NCBI GenBank assembly: GCA_900544395.1
Contig: UQVC01000013.1
Coordinates: 4,260 to 68,259 of the forward strand
Direction: 5' to 3'
Source of the DNA: an uncultured Ruminococcus sp.
GTDB taxonomy: Bacteria > Bacillota > Clostridia > Lachnospirales > Lachnospiraceae
Length of the DNA stretch: 64,000 bases
Each line of letters opens with the position of its first letter. Within the stretch, counting starts at the first letter, position 1. The notes under the pieces were generated by a model. That model saw nothing but the letters and a program-made list of their open reading frames with translations. It was not told the DNA's origin and searched no databases. The position numbers and the translations under genes were made by a program. Positions 18,399-29,402 of this stretch are shown one piece after another.

Positions 18399-20029
18399 TG
18401 AACACCGAATATAAACCAACCGATTTTTCTCAGCCTCAGACAGCGCAAACTGAAGATTCAGCCGCCTCCGGCAGGCGGCTGAAAGAAATTCTGAAGGTTT
18501 TAAAAAAGCATCATCTTCCTTCTGGTCTGACCCCGGAAAAGCTTCGAAAAATTCTGGAAGATCTGGGACCTACCTATGTCAAACTGGGACAAATCATGTC
18601 CATGCGTTCCGATATGCTTCCGGAAGTTTATTGTCAGGAGCTGACAAGGCTCCGCACGGATGTAGTGCCCATGCCTTATGAGACGGTTCTTTCCATCATA
18701 GAATCTGAATTAGACTGTCCGGCTGCTGAGATTTTTACCTCCATTGACGCAGCGCCTCTTGGCTCTGCATCCATTGCCCAGGTACATCCGGCACAGTTAA
18801 AAGACGGCGCCAGAGTTGTGTTGAAAGTACAGCGTCCGGCAATCTGGGAAACCATGGAAAATGATATCCGGCTTTTGAAAAAAGCGTCTGGTCTTCTGAA
18901 ACTGACTCTTGGAACCAATAATCTGATTGATTTTAATACCATTTTGGATGAACTCTGGAAGACTACCAAAGAAGAAATTGATTTCAAAAAAGAGGCTGCC
19001 AATCTGGAGTTATTTTATGCCAACCAAAAGGATATCGTTTACACAACCTGCCCCAAGGTTTATCCTTCCCTTACTACCCCCCGTCTTCTGGTCATGGACT
19101 TTATCGATGGAATTCAGATCGACCATATAAAAGAGCTCACAGCCCTTGGTTATGATATGACGGAAATTGGAGAAAAAACTGCTGAAAATTATTGCAAACA
19201 AATTCTGGAAGACGGATTCTTCCATGCGGATCCCCATCCGGGAAATCTTTGGATCAGCAAAGGGCAGATTGCATGGCTGGATCTTGGAATGGCAGGACAT
19301 CTTTCCTCCAACACCAAGCTTTTGCTCCGAAAGGCGATCACAGCGCTTTTGGAAAATGATATCTATTCCCTGAAAAATGTTCTTCTGGCATTTGCAGAAC
19401 CTCAGGAGCGAGTCAATCACGCCAGATTGTATACTGATATTGATGATATCGTGAGTAAATATGTTTCTATGGATTTTGGCACCATGCGCCTGGGCGATCT
19501 GCTGGAACGTCTGCTGCAGCTTGTCAAAGATCACAGACTTGCCATTACTCCGGACGTCACACTGCTGGCACGGAGTATGATCACGATTGAAGGGACATTG
19601 AGTACATTTGCACCGGATGTCAATCTGCTGCGGATTTTATCCATCCATATGTCCAATCTGCTGTTCCACGAATTAAATGCCCGGCATCTCTTAAAGCATA
19701 AAGGACGACAGGTTTATACTTCTCTGGATAAATCACTCAACATTCCGGCTCAATTGTCTGACCTTTTAAATATTACCAAAAACGGACAGGCACAGATCAA
19801 TCTGCAGTTATCTGACGGAGAGTCTTTCCGACGGGATGTTCATTCGATCACAAATCGAATGCTTCTGACTCTTCTGACTGCGGCACTGTTTATCGGATCT
19901 GGACTTGCATCCAAAATTTCCGGAATTCCCAAGTGGTTTGGGATTCCCTGGATCGGCTGTCTTGGATATGGACTCTCTGCCCTGCTTCTTCTGATCCTGC
20001 TCATTCAGATGTTTCGACAGCGCAGATAA
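18398..20029 (+). CDS. UbiB/ABC1/AarF-family atypical protein kinase
   Basis: A 543-residue UbiB-family protein. The KxGQ motif (LGPTYVKLGQIMSMRSDMLP), the alanine-rich nucleotide loop PLGSASIAQVH, the lysine in VVLKVQRP, the catalytic EDGFFHADPHPGNL and the metal-binding DLGMAGHL are all present. Two C-terminal membrane spans (LLTLLTAALFIGSGLA and a following hydrophobic stretch) anchor it. In aerobes the family supports ubiquinone synthesis; in quinone-poor clostridia the role is unknown. Co-translated with the phasin-like gene. Confidence 0.9.
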   Translation: MNTEYKPTDFSQPQTAQTEDSAASGRRLKEILKVLKKHHLPSGLTPEKLRKILEDLGPTYVKLGQIMSMRSDMLPEVYCQELTRLRTDVVPMPYETVLSIIESELDCPAAEIFTSIDAAPLGSASIAQVHPAQLKDGARVVLKVQRPAIWETMENDIRLLKKASGLLKLTLGTNNLIDFNTILDELWKTTKEEIDFKKEAANLELFYANQKDIVYTTCPKVYPSLTTPRLLVMDFIDGIQIDHIKELTALGYDMTEIGEKTAENYCKQILEDGFFHADPHPGNLWISKGQIAWLDLGMAGHLSSNTKLLLRKAITALLENDIYSLKNVLLAFAEPQERVNHARLYTDIDDIVSKYVSMDFGTMRLGDLLERLLQLVKDHRLAITPDVTLLARSMITIEGTLSTFAPDVNLLRILSIHMSNLLFHELNARHLLKHKGRQVYTSLDKSLNIPAQLSDLLNITKNGQAQINLQLSDGESFRRDVHSITNRMLLTLLTAALFIGSGLASKISGIPKWFGIPWIGCLGYGLSALLLLILLIQMFRQRR

Positions 20030-20030
20030 A

Positions 20031-20070
20031 AAAGAGAAGGGATTCTCCACCTTGGAAAGTCCCTTCTCTT
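20031..20070. terminator. Bidirectional intrinsic terminator
   Basis: Inverted repeat aagagaaggga/tcccttctctt between two convergent genes. On the minus strand it is followed by six T; on the plus strand the tail is cttcttat, weaker. Confidence 0.8.
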
Positions 20071-20078
20071 CTTATCTG

Positions 20079-21131
20079 CTATTTTTCCGACTCCGCCGCT
20101 GTCTGCTTTACTTTGATTCCCTGATCCTCAAAATCTACTTTTTTCCATTCTTTTTTATTGACTTCGATTTTGGTATCTTTTTTCCATTTCTCAAGCAGAT
20201 CGGTATACTGCTTCTGTTTGCGTTCTTCTACGATCTCTTTCTTTTTCTGATCGGTCGCCTCACGATCCATCTTACTTGTCAGCTTTGCAACATAAACACC
20301 GGTGTCTGTCTCAACCAAGCCCGTCAGATCTCCTACATTTTCCAGTGCATCTGCTGCTTTTTTCAATTCCTCATTCAGATTGCTTGATTCTGCATCAAAT
20401 GTCGCTGTCTCCACTTCTTTTTCCAGTGCTTCTGCTGCTTTTTTCAAATCTTTATTGGCATCTGCTGAAGCGGTATCCAAAACAGTCTGGGCTTTTTCTT
20501 TTTCTGCCTTTTTCTCTTCATCACTCATAGACACGTTCTGTCCGGACTCATCCGTCTTATTGTAAGAAAACAGCACATATTCTATTTTTTTCTGTGCGGC
20601 TTCTTCATCCGAAACATTCTCATCTACTCCCTTTTTCATTGGCTCATCCATCTTCTGCAGGATCGTAGCAAGTTCCAGATATTCTTTTACATATTTCTGA
20701 CTGCCGGACACAGCTTCTTTGTCTTCCAGAGTATTCTCTTCTGTAAACTGCTCCGCAGCCTTTTCTATCTTTTTCTTTTCTTCCTCTGTAATCTCCACTT
20801 GATACTCTGATGCATGCTGTTTGATCAGATACATATTTTCCAGAGACTCCAGGATATTCTCTTTCATCTCCTCTTCATATGTCTTGCCTTTTTCTACTTC
20901 CTGGCTCCACATCGTATTCGGATCCATTCCCATCATTCCTGCATAAAATGACTCATACTGTGCCTGCTGCAGTCTTGCATAAAAATTCGCAACTCCGTAT
21001 GGAACTGTTTCCTTTCCCACTGTCATAACCGCAGCATCATTATCTACACTTCCACTGCATCCTGTGATCGCCACTGCTGCCAGAATCCCTGCTGCCGCAG
21101 TCACTGCCACACGCTTTTTCCATCCAAACAT
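20079..21131 (-). CDS. PrsA/SurA-like peptidyl-prolyl isomerase lipoprotein
   Basis: A 350-residue extracytoplasmic foldase. The signal peptide ends in the lipobox AITGC (Cys at about residue 25), so the mature protein is membrane-tethered. The SurA-like N-terminal helical region (about 30-160) is followed by a parvulin-like rotamase region (IEYVLFSYNKTD, then VGDLTGLVETDTGVYVAKL) that carries a long Lys/Glu/Ala-rich insertion. GAGGAGGAG precedes the start. It follows mfd by 24 bp in the same direction. Family role: folding of secreted proteins. Catalytic activity of the divergent domain is uncertain. Confidence 0.78.
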   Translation of the reverse strand: MFGWKKRVAVTAAAGILAAVAITGCSGSVDNDAAVMTVGKETVPYGVANFYARLQQAQYESFYAGMMGMDPNTMWSQEVEKGKTYEEEMKENILESLENMYLIKQHASEYQVEITEEEKKKIEKAAEQFTEENTLEDKEAVSGSQKYVKEYLELATILQKMDEPMKKGVDENVSDEEAAQKKIEYVLFSYNKTDESGQNVSMSDEEKKAEKEKAQTVLDTASADANKDLKKAAEALEKEVETATFDAESSNLNEELKKAADALENVGDLTGLVETDTGVYVAKLTSKMDREATDQKKKEIVEERKQKQYTDLLEKWKKDTKIEVNKKEWKKVDFEDQGIKVKQTAAESEK

Positions 21132-21155
21132 AAGCTCCTCCTCTATTGTACCTAA

Positions 21156-24100
21156 TTATTTCATTATACCGTCTTTTCTGTCTTCTAACAAGTTCTTTAT
21201 ATCATTTAACAGCTTTTTCACAAGTTCCAGGATGTTTTCATCCTTTTCTTTCTTGCTTTTTCCTTTTTTCTGATAGATAAAGTAAGGAATCGTCTCTGCT
21301 TTGAACACCAGACTTCCCCTGTACTGCTGGATCAAAACCGGAATCTTATGCGGATCCACTTTGGCTCGTTCATACATTGTAAATTTGATTTCTTCCCCCT
21401 TTTGCTCCACTGCCGTCACATAAGCCTGATGTGCCAACGCCTTTAATCCTGCAATCTGCAGCAGCTGCTGCACTTTACGGGGGATATCACCAAACCGGTC
21501 GATCAGTTCTTCCAGCATGTCATCCATTTCTTCTTCTGACTCAATTCCTGCAATCCGTTTGTAAACATCCAGCTTCTGATATTCATTTGGAATATACGTA
21601 TTCGGAATATAGGCATCTACATTCAAATCCATGATCGTGGTATAACTTTCTTCTTTCGCCTCGCCCTTTAATTGTTTGACTGCTTCATTGAGCATCTTGC
21701 AGTACATATCGTATCCCACCGCTTCCATATGTCCATGCTGTTCTGCCCCCAGCAGATTTCCGGCCCCCCGGATCTCCAGATCCCGCATGGCAATCTTAAA
21801 TCCGGATCCCAAATCTGTAAATTCACGGATAGCAGCCAGTCTTTTTTCTTCCACTTCTTTTAAAAGCTTATCCCTGCGGTACAATAGAAATGCATATGCC
21901 ATCCGGTTGGATCTTCCTACTCTTCCGCGAAGCTGATACATCTGCGACAATCCCAATCTGTCAGCATCATGAATGATCATAGTATTGGCATTGGAAATAT
22001 CCAGCCCGGTCTCAATGATCGTGGTAGAGACCAGCACATCAATGTCACCATTGATAAAGTCATACATGATATTTTCCAGTTCATGCTCCGCCATCTGGCC
22101 ATGGGCAAACGCCACCACTGCCTCCGGCACCAGCTTTTGTACATGCCCTGCCACATCTGCAATATCGCTGACTCGATTGTACACATAATACACCTGTCCA
22201 TTCCGGTCTAACTCTCTCTGGATTGCTTCTCGTACCATCTCGTCATTGTATTCCATCACATAGGTCTGGATCGGCATTCTGTCCATCGGAGCTTCTTCCA
22301 GCACACTCATATCCCGGATCCCGATCAGGCTCATATGCAGCGTCCTTGGAATCGGAGTGGCTGTCAGAGTCAGCACATCCACATTTTCACGAAGCTTTTT
22401 GATCTTTTCTTTGTGCCCCACCCCAAAACGCTGCTCTTCATCAATGATCAGCAGACCCAGATCTTTAAACTCCACATCTTTGGACAAAACCCGATGGGTT
22501 CCGATCAGGATATCCACCAGCCCCTTTTTCAGATCTTCTGTTGTCTTTTTCTGCTGAGCGGGTGTTCGAAACCTGCAGAGCAGATCTACCCGCACCGGGA
22601 ACTCTTTCATTCGCTGAACAAACGTATTGTAATGCTGTTGTGCCAGAATGGTTGTGGGAACCAGATACACGACCTGTTTTCCCTCCTGCACCGCCTTAAA
22701 CGCCGCACGGATCGCAATCTCTGTCTTTCCATATCCCACGTCTCCACAGATCAGACGATCCATGATTTTTTTACTTTCCATGTCCCGTTTGGTATCTGCA
22801 ATAGCCTGTAACTGATCCTCGGTCTCCTCAAATGGAAACATTTCCTCAAATTCCTGCTGCCAGACCGTATCCGGTTCATACTGATACCCATTCTCCTCCT
22901 GCCTGGCTGCATACAAAGCCACCAGATCTTCTGCGATCTTGCGGACTGCGCCCCGCACTTGATTTTTGGTCTTTGTCCATTGATTGCTTCCAAGCTTATT
23001 CAATTTCGGCTTTTTCGCATCTGCTCCCGCATATTTCTGAATCAGATCCAGCTGAGTTGCAAGAATGTAAAGGCTGCTGCCTCCCGCATAGGAAATCTTC
23101 ATATAATCTTTGGTGATCTTATCTACCTCGATCTTTTCGATGCCCTGGTAGATTCCCAGACCATGATTTTCATGCACCACATAATCTCCCACTTTTAATT
23201 CTGAGAAACTGTGGATTTTCTGTCCTTCGTATGTTTTTCTCCGCTTCTTTTTCTTTTGTCTTCCAAAAATATCCGTTTCCGAAATCACCATGAATTTCAA
23301 CATCGGATATTCATAGCCCTGTGTCACATGACCATATGCCACCATGATCTCACCTGGCTGCACTTCCCGTTTCAGATCGTCACTGTAAAAACTACTGAGG
23401 TCATAATCCCTTAAATCCTCCGCCAGCCGCTTTGCTCTTGTCCTGGAGCCGGAAAGCAGGATCACACGGTACTGATTCCTCTTCAGCCGTTTCAGATCCC
23501 GTGTCAGCATTTCAAAACTGTTGTTGTACGGATTGACCCCTTTGGTCTGAATATAATAGGTGTCCTGTATCTGCAGTCCTTTGCACTTTATCTCCAGTGC
23601 CGTAAATGCGATCCCGTAAAACTGATTCATGGACTCCAGAATCTCAGAAACTGCATACACCGTCAGTTCCTTTTCTTCTTCCATTCCGGCTTCTTCCCGT
23701 TTTTGAATACTCTCCTGAAACTCTTCTTCTGTTTCTTTTGCCTGTTCTGCCAATCTGATCGGCTCATCCAAAAGAAGCAACGTCTCCTCTTTCGGAAAAT
23801 ACTGTAAAAAAGATTGTTTCTTTGAACTTTCCAGTTCTCCTGCCGGGTAAATCTCGATTTCCTGCAGATTTTCAATGGAGCGCTGGCTCTCCACATCAAA
23901 TGTCCGGATAGAATCTACTTCATCTCCCCACAATTCTACCCGCACCGGGACTTCTTCCGTCAAAGGAAAGACATCCAAAATACCACCCCGTACTGCAAAT
24001 TGTCCGGGACCTTCAATCTGTACTTCTCTTACATATCCAAGATTGGAAAGCTGATTTTGAAGTTCCGTAAAATCAACGGTATCTCCCGAACGGACACTGA

Positions 24101-24521
24101 TCCTTCCCGATAAGACCTCTTCCATCGGAGACAGCCCGTCCAACAACGCATCCATCGTCGTGATCACTGTAATCTCCTGATCTTTTTCACGTTCTGCAAG
24201 TCTACGGATCACTTCCATGCGCTGTTTCATCAGATAATTTCCCTTCAGATCCGCATGGTAGAACAAAAGATCCCTTGCCGGATAATAACAGACCTCCGAA
24301 TCCAGAAAGCGGTATTCCTCATATGCTTTCTGGGCTTTTTCTTCACTGGAAAAAACGAGGACTCTGTAAGAGAACCCCTCGCCCAGCGCATACATCAAAT
24401 GTGTTTTTTGTGAATTTACACAGCCTGCGATCTGCAGAATCCCTTTCTTTTGTCTTCGCCTCTGTAAAATCTCCTGATATTCTGCAAGTTCGGCAAGCGG
24501 TGCAGTAAAAGCCTGCATCAT
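21156..24521 (-). CDS. mfd: Transcription-repair coupling factor Mfd
   Basis: A 1,121-residue DNA translocase that removes stalled RNA polymerase and recruits nucleotide excision repair. The UvrB-homology modules occupy the first third, then the RNA-polymerase-interacting CarD-like domain (SELKVGDYVVHENHGLGIYQ), then the RecG-like motor with Walker A CGDVGYGKTEIAIR, DEEQRFGV in motif II, TATPIPRTLHMS and QMYQLRGRVGRSNR, and the C-terminal TRCF domain. The start at 24521 (or the adjacent ATG at 24518) is one base after the pth stop, so the genes are coupled. Confidence 0.96.
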   Translation of the reverse strand: MMQAFTAPLAELAEYQEILQRRRQKKGILQIAGCVNSQKTHLMYALGEGFSYRVLVFSSEEKAQKAYEEYRFLDSEVCYYPARDLLFYHADLKGNYLMKQRMEVIRRLAEREKDQEITVITTMDALLDGLSPMEEVLSGRISVRSGDTVDFTELQNQLSNLGYVREVQIEGPGQFAVRGGILDVFPLTEEVPVRVELWGDEVDSIRTFDVESQRSIENLQEIEIYPAGELESSKKQSFLQYFPKEETLLLLDEPIRLAEQAKETEEEFQESIQKREEAGMEEEKELTVYAVSEILESMNQFYGIAFTALEIKCKGLQIQDTYYIQTKGVNPYNNSFEMLTRDLKRLKRNQYRVILLSGSRTRAKRLAEDLRDYDLSSFYSDDLKREVQPGEIMVAYGHVTQGYEYPMLKFMVISETDIFGRQKKKKRRKTYEGQKIHSFSELKVGDYVVHENHGLGIYQGIEKIEVDKITKDYMKISYAGGSSLYILATQLDLIQKYAGADAKKPKLNKLGSNQWTKTKNQVRGAVRKIAEDLVALYAARQEENGYQYEPDTVWQQEFEEMFPFEETEDQLQAIADTKRDMESKKIMDRLICGDVGYGKTEIAIRAAFKAVQEGKQVVYLVPTTILAQQHYNTFVQRMKEFPVRVDLLCRFRTPAQQKKTTEDLKKGLVDILIGTHRVLSKDVEFKDLGLLIIDEEQRFGVGHKEKIKKLRENVDVLTLTATPIPRTLHMSLIGIRDMSVLEEAPMDRMPIQTYVMEYNDEMVREAIQRELDRNGQVYYVYNRVSDIADVAGHVQKLVPEAVVAFAHGQMAEHELENIMYDFINGDIDVLVSTTIIETGLDISNANTMIIHDADRLGLSQMYQLRGRVGRSNRMAYAFLLYRRDKLLKEVEEKRLAAIREFTDLGSGFKIAMRDLEIRGAGNLLGAEQHGHMEAVGYDMYCKMLNEAVKQLKGEAKEESYTTIMDLNVDAYIPNTYIPNEYQKLDVYKRIAGIESEEEMDDMLEELIDRFGDIPRKVQQLLQIAGLKALAHQAYVTAVEQKGEEIKFTMYERAKVDPHKIPVLIQQYRGSLVFKAETIPYFIYQKKGKSKKEKDENILELVKKLLNDIKNLLEDRKDGIMK

Positions 24522-24522
24522 A

Positions 24523-25101
24523 CTACTTTTCCTTCTTTTTCCGATTATACTCGTTCATTGCAGTCTCCACATTTCCTGTGATGATTTCTTTCACCGCACA
24601 GACTGCATGCTCATATCCTTCTTCCATCTGCTCCTGTTCTTCTTTCGAAAAGCGTCCCAGCACATAATCCGCCAGATCCCATTTTGGCGGTTTTTCTCCC
24701 ACCCCTACTTTGATACGTAAAAACACCTGGCTTCCCAGATGTGCGATGATATTTTTAATTCCGTTGTGCCCTCCGGCACTTCCCTTTGCCCGGATCCGGA
24801 TCTGACCTGTTCCAAGACTGATATCATCATAAATCACAAGCAGCTCCTGTGCTTCGTCTGCTTTGTAATAATCCAAAAGACTGCGAACACTCTCTCCACT
24901 CAGGTTCATATACGTCTGCGGTTTTGCCAGGATCACTTTCTGCCCTTCGATCATTCCCTTTCCGATATAAGCCCTGTGTTTCTTTGTATCCACATCTATA
25001 TTATATTTACGTGCCAGCGCATCTATGACCTCAAATCCCGCATTATGTCTTGTTCCTTCATATTCGGCAGTTGGATTGCCAAGCCCTACAATTATAAACA
25101 T
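24523..25101 (-). CDS. pth: Peptidyl-tRNA hydrolase
   Basis: Releases tRNA from peptidyl-tRNA that drops off ribosomes. 192 residues, the usual length. MFIIVGLGNPTAEYEGTRHN holds the catalytic histidine region, followed by KPQTYMNLSGESV and YDDISLGTGQIRIRAKGSAG, HNGIKNIIAHLG, all family landmarks. AGAGGTGA precedes the ATG. It is directly followed by mfd, as in many Firmicutes. Confidence 0.96.
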   Translation of the reverse strand: MFIIVGLGNPTAEYEGTRHNAGFEVIDALARKYNIDVDTKKHRAYIGKGMIEGQKVILAKPQTYMNLSGESVRSLLDYYKADEAQELLVIYDDISLGTGQIRIRAKGSAGGHNGIKNIIAHLGSQVFLRIKVGVGEKPPKWDLADYVLGRFSKEEQEQMEEGYEHAVCAVKEIITGNVETAMNEYNRKKKEK

Positions 25102-25243
25102 CTCGTCACCTCTTCTTTTTCTGAACTGTTCCTGATACTGTGCTACTTATTTTACAAGATTCCCTCTCGTTTGTCACGCAAAAGAAACGAATATTTCATC
25201 CGATCCTCTCATAGACTGATAAAAAACAAGGAGGAACTTTCTT

Positions 25244-25729
25244 ATGAATTCAAAAACCAAAATCGTTGTCCTTCACACGAAAGAAATTATCTATACTGCG
25301 GTATTCGCGTTTCTTTGCATTCTTCTAATCGTTCTGCTTGCTGTCATGTTCCGCCCCGGACATCCCAATCAGGAATCCGACTCACACAGGCAATATACTC
25401 CCGGCACTTATACGTCTTCTCTTACCTTAAATAACAACCGGCTGGAAGTAGAAGTTACCGTTGACAGTTCCCGCATCCAATCCATCCGCTTTGCCAATCT
25501 GGATGAAACTGTTACCACCATGTTTCCTCTGATCCAGCCTGCCATCGAAGAAATCGCAGACCAGATCTATGAAACCCAGTCACTGGATGCCGTGGAACTA
25601 TCTGATGATGCACCTTATACTTCTCAGATCATCCTGGATGCCATCCGACAGGCCGCAGAAAAAGCCGCAGTCAACAAAACTGCGGCTTTTACATCGCTCT
25701 TTTTTAACTATCCCTCTACGATCAGATAG
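25244..25729 (+). CDS. Small membrane-anchored protein with FMN-binding-like domain
   Basis: A 161-residue protein with one N-terminal membrane span (IIYTAVFAFLCILLIVLLAV) and an extracytoplasmic domain starting YTPGTYTSSLTLNNNRLEVE, VTVDSSRIQSI, which resembles FMN-binding (RnfG/NqrC-like) domains, ending with QSLDAVELSDDAPYTSQIIL and AIRQAAEKA, the place where flavinylated members carry a Thr/Ser. Covalent flavin is not certain. AAGGAGG precedes the start. The last 20 codons run through a hairpin that should terminate transcription, and the gene overlaps the convergent neighbour by 22 bp. Confidence 0.7.
   Translation: MNSKTKIVVLHTKEIIYTAVFAFLCILLIVLLAVMFRPGHPNQESDSHRQYTPGTYTSSLTLNNNRLEVEVTVDSSRIQSIRFANLDETVTTMFPLIQPAIEEIADQIYETQSLDAVELSDDAPYTSQIILDAIRQAAEKAAVNKTAAFTSLFFNYPSTIR
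25661..25690. terminator. Hairpin terminator inside the 3' coding end
   Basis: aaagccgcagt/actgcggcttt with a 7-base loop. On the minus strand it is followed by five T and serves the gene ending at 25708. On the plus strand four T follow, within the coding region that ends only at 25729. Confidence 0.75.
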
Positions 25730-25971
25730 CGTCCGCCTGATAAAGGAAATACTTCTGAGGCTTCTTCTAATTCTTCTTCATTCATAAATTCCACGTCTGC
25801 ACCACTCTCTTCAAAGTATTCACGTACTTCTGCGAGAGAGTCCACAACTGCTGCCATACAGTCTTCCAAAAATGCCTCTGCCTCTTCCAATGTTTCTGCT
25901 ACCGGTTCATCAAAGAGCTGTGACTGCTTTTCCAGAAATGTAAGCAGGCATTCCTCATCATATTCATTCAT
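25708..25971 (-). CDS. Small acidic protein of unknown function
   Basis: An 87-residue, strongly acidic, helical protein (EEAEAFLEDCMAAVVDSLAE, then REYFEESGADVEF) ending in RYLIVEG. I do not recognise a characterised family. GGGAGG lies nine bases before the ATG. It begins 6 bp after the HAD phosphatase gene, so both are probably one transcript. The C-terminal pattern of a short helix plus strand could mean a small alpha/beta fold. Confidence 0.65.
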   Translation of the reverse strand: MNEYDEECLLTFLEKQSQLFDEPVAETLEEAEAFLEDCMAAVVDSLAEVREYFEESGADVEFMNEEELEEASEVFPLSGGRYLIVEG

Positions 25972-25977
25972 GTACTC

Positions 25978-26658
25978 TTACCTCCCTTTTTCTTCTTCCC
26001 ATGCAGATATCAGCGCAAAAATCTCCTCCGGGGTCTCTGCGATGTACTTTGCTCCAGCCTCTTCTAAACACGCTCTGCTTCGGAATCCCCAGGAAACACC
26101 AATGGTGCGCATCCCTGCCGCATGTCCGGTCTGAATATCCACTTCAGAATCTCCGATATAGATCGTCTCTTCTGCTGTACTGCCAAGCCGCTCTGCAATC
26201 ATACAGGCTGCTGTAGGATCTGGTTTTCTTGGAACGTCTGGCTTTTGTCCCTGTATATGACAAAATCTGTCCTTCCCAAAAACAGACTCCACAACATGAA
26301 CTGCCTGTCTGTCCGGCTTATTCGAAAGTACCGCACTTTGAATCCCCTTTTGTTCCAGTAATCGCAAAAGCTGCTCAATTCCCGGATAAGGCATGACCTG
26401 ATACATACAATTCTGATCAAACACTCTTGCGTAAATCTCCATCGCCTCTTCCAGTCTGGTAATCGCCTGCTCAGATCCCGCCCGCAGCGAATGTTCTAAA
26501 AGCACCTTGCTTCCATTGCCTACAAACATCCGGCACTGCTCTTTTGTGATCCCTGGCAATCCCATCTCTTTCATCGTCAGGTTCACGGAATATGTCAGAG
26601 ATTCCAACGTATCTGTCAAAGTCCCGTCCAGATCAAAAATACAGCTTTTGTACATCAT
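25978..26658 (-). CDS. HAD-superfamily phosphatase (Gph/PpaX-like)
   Basis: A 226-residue HAD subfamily IA hydrolase. Motif I FDLDGTLTDT holds the nucleophile Asp, motif II is VLSNKPD, motif III the lysine in PRKPDPTA, and motif IV IYIGDSEVDIQTG. The cap between motif I and II is helical, as in phosphoglycolate phosphatase and PpaX pyrophosphatase. The substrate cannot be told. GGAGG precedes two adjacent ATGs (26658 and 26655). Confidence 0.88.
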   Translation of the reverse strand: MMYKSCIFDLDGTLTDTLESLTYSVNLTMKEMGLPGITKEQCRMFVGNGSKVLLEHSLRAGSEQAITRLEEAMEIYARVFDQNCMYQVMPYPGIEQLLRLLEQKGIQSAVLSNKPDRQAVHVVESVFGKDRFCHIQGQKPDVPRKPDPTAACMIAERLGSTAEETIYIGDSEVDIQTGHAAGMRTIGVSWGFRSRACLEEAGAKYIAETPEEIFALISAWEEEKGR

Positions 26659-26687
26659 CTTATCGCCTCCATCTATTCTACGTGTTT

Positions 26688-26716
26688 ATCATAGTATGAA
26701 GTGCTGAAAATTTCAA
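26688..26716 (-). promoter_or_regulatory. SigA-type promoter of the HAD phosphatase gene
   Basis: Minus strand TTGAAA, 17 bp, TATGAT, about 30 bp before the start codon. Confidence 0.65.
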
Positions 26717-26751
26717 CTGTAAAATGAGTTTTGTTCTGCTTTTCTCTTCAT

Positions 26752-27531
26752 TTATCCCATCAGATATTGCTTCATCACTTTCAGCGCATTCTTTTCCAGC
26801 CGACTCACCTGTGCCTGCGAAATCTGGATCTGCTCTGCCACTTCCATCTGCGTCCTTCCTTCAAAAAAGCGAAGCTGGATGATAAAACGTTCCCGCTCGT
26901 TGAGCCGCTCCATAGCCGCTTCCAAAGACAACTCTTCTACCCAGTTCTCTTCCCGGTTCTTTTTATCACTTACCTGATCCATAATGTAAAGGGTATCTCC
27001 TCCGTCACTATATACCGGTTCATGAAGACTGACCGGCATCTGGATTGCATCCAGCGCAAATACAATCTCTTCTTTTGCAATTCCGATCTCATCTGCGATC
27101 TCCTGCACTGTCGGTTCTTTGGAATATTTTTTTACAAACCCTTCTTTTGCGTAAATGGCCTTATATGCCGTATCCCGCAGGGAACGGCTCACCCGGATGG
27201 AATTATTATCCCGAAGATACCGACGGATTTCTCCTATGATCATCGGAACCGCATAAGTTGAAAATTTGACCAGCCTGGTGGGATCAAAATGATCGACTGC
27301 TTTCATCAGACCAACACAGCCGATCTGAAACAAGTCGTCTGCATTTTCATTATTCGATGAGAAGCGTTTGATTACACTTAAAACAAGCCTTAAATTCCCT
27401 TTGATATACTGTTCTCTTGCCGCCTCATCTCCCTGCCTGATTTTTTCCAGCAGCGCCTCTTTTTCTTCTTCTTTTAAAAGCGGAAGTTTCGCTGTGTTCA
27501 CTCCGCATAATTCTACTTTATTTCCTGCCAT
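26752..27531 (-). CDS. sigG: Forespore sigma factor SigG
   Basis: A 259-residue sporulation sigma factor acting late in the forespore. The N-terminus NKVELCGVNTAKLPLLK is diagnostic of SigG. Region 2 (NLRLVLSVIKRF, ADDLFQIGCVGLMKAVDHFD, KFSTYAVPMIIGEIRRYLRD), region 3 and region 4 (RTQMEVAEQIQISQAQVSRL) are intact. AGGAGG precedes the start. In Bacillus sigG follows spoIIGA-sigE directly; here a beta-CASP hydrolase gene lies in between. Confidence 0.95.
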   Translation of the reverse strand: MAGNKVELCGVNTAKLPLLKEEEKEALLEKIRQGDEAAREQYIKGNLRLVLSVIKRFSSNNENADDLFQIGCVGLMKAVDHFDPTRLVKFSTYAVPMIIGEIRRYLRDNNSIRVSRSLRDTAYKAIYAKEGFVKKYSKEPTVQEIADEIGIAKEEIVFALDAIQMPVSLHEPVYSDGGDTLYIMDQVSDKKNREENWVEELSLEAAMERLNERERFIIQLRFFEGRTQMEVAEQIQISQAQVSRLEKNALKVMKQYLMG

Positions 27532-27562
27532 CTGTGAATCCTCCTGTTTCTGTTCTAATTAA

Positions 27563-27592
27563 GAGAATTCACCATCTTACGGCAGTCTATGC
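27563..27592 (-). promoter_or_regulatory. Possible SigF/SigG-type promoter of sigG
   Basis: On the minus strand GCATA, about 14 bp, GGTGAATTC resembles the GYATA and GGNRANAHT boxes of forespore promoters, about 30-60 bp before sigG. The -10 match is partial, and no SigA-type promoter was seen here. Confidence 0.35.
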
Positions 27593-27672
27593 GATTTTTG
27601 AAAAAATAAAGAAAGTTTTACTCCTTGACAAACTCAGTTCACTCTGCATCATTCACAATCCTTATTTTTCAG

Positions 27673-27703
27673 AAAAAACGCGGGCAGAATCTCTTCCGCC
27701 CGC
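27673..27703 (-). terminator. Intrinsic terminator after the beta-CASP gene
   Basis: Minus strand tgcgggc/gcccgcg arms with a 12-base loop, then six T. It isolates sigG from the upstream gene. Confidence 0.8.
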
Positions 27704-27715
27704 AATTTTTCTTTC

Positions 27716-29326
<1,611 letters not shown>

Positions 29327-29402
29327 ATCGCTTCACCACCCTTTTTTCTCATTATAACACCTTTTGGGAAGAGTAAAAGCCCTTTTTTGAGATTCTTCTC
29401 AT

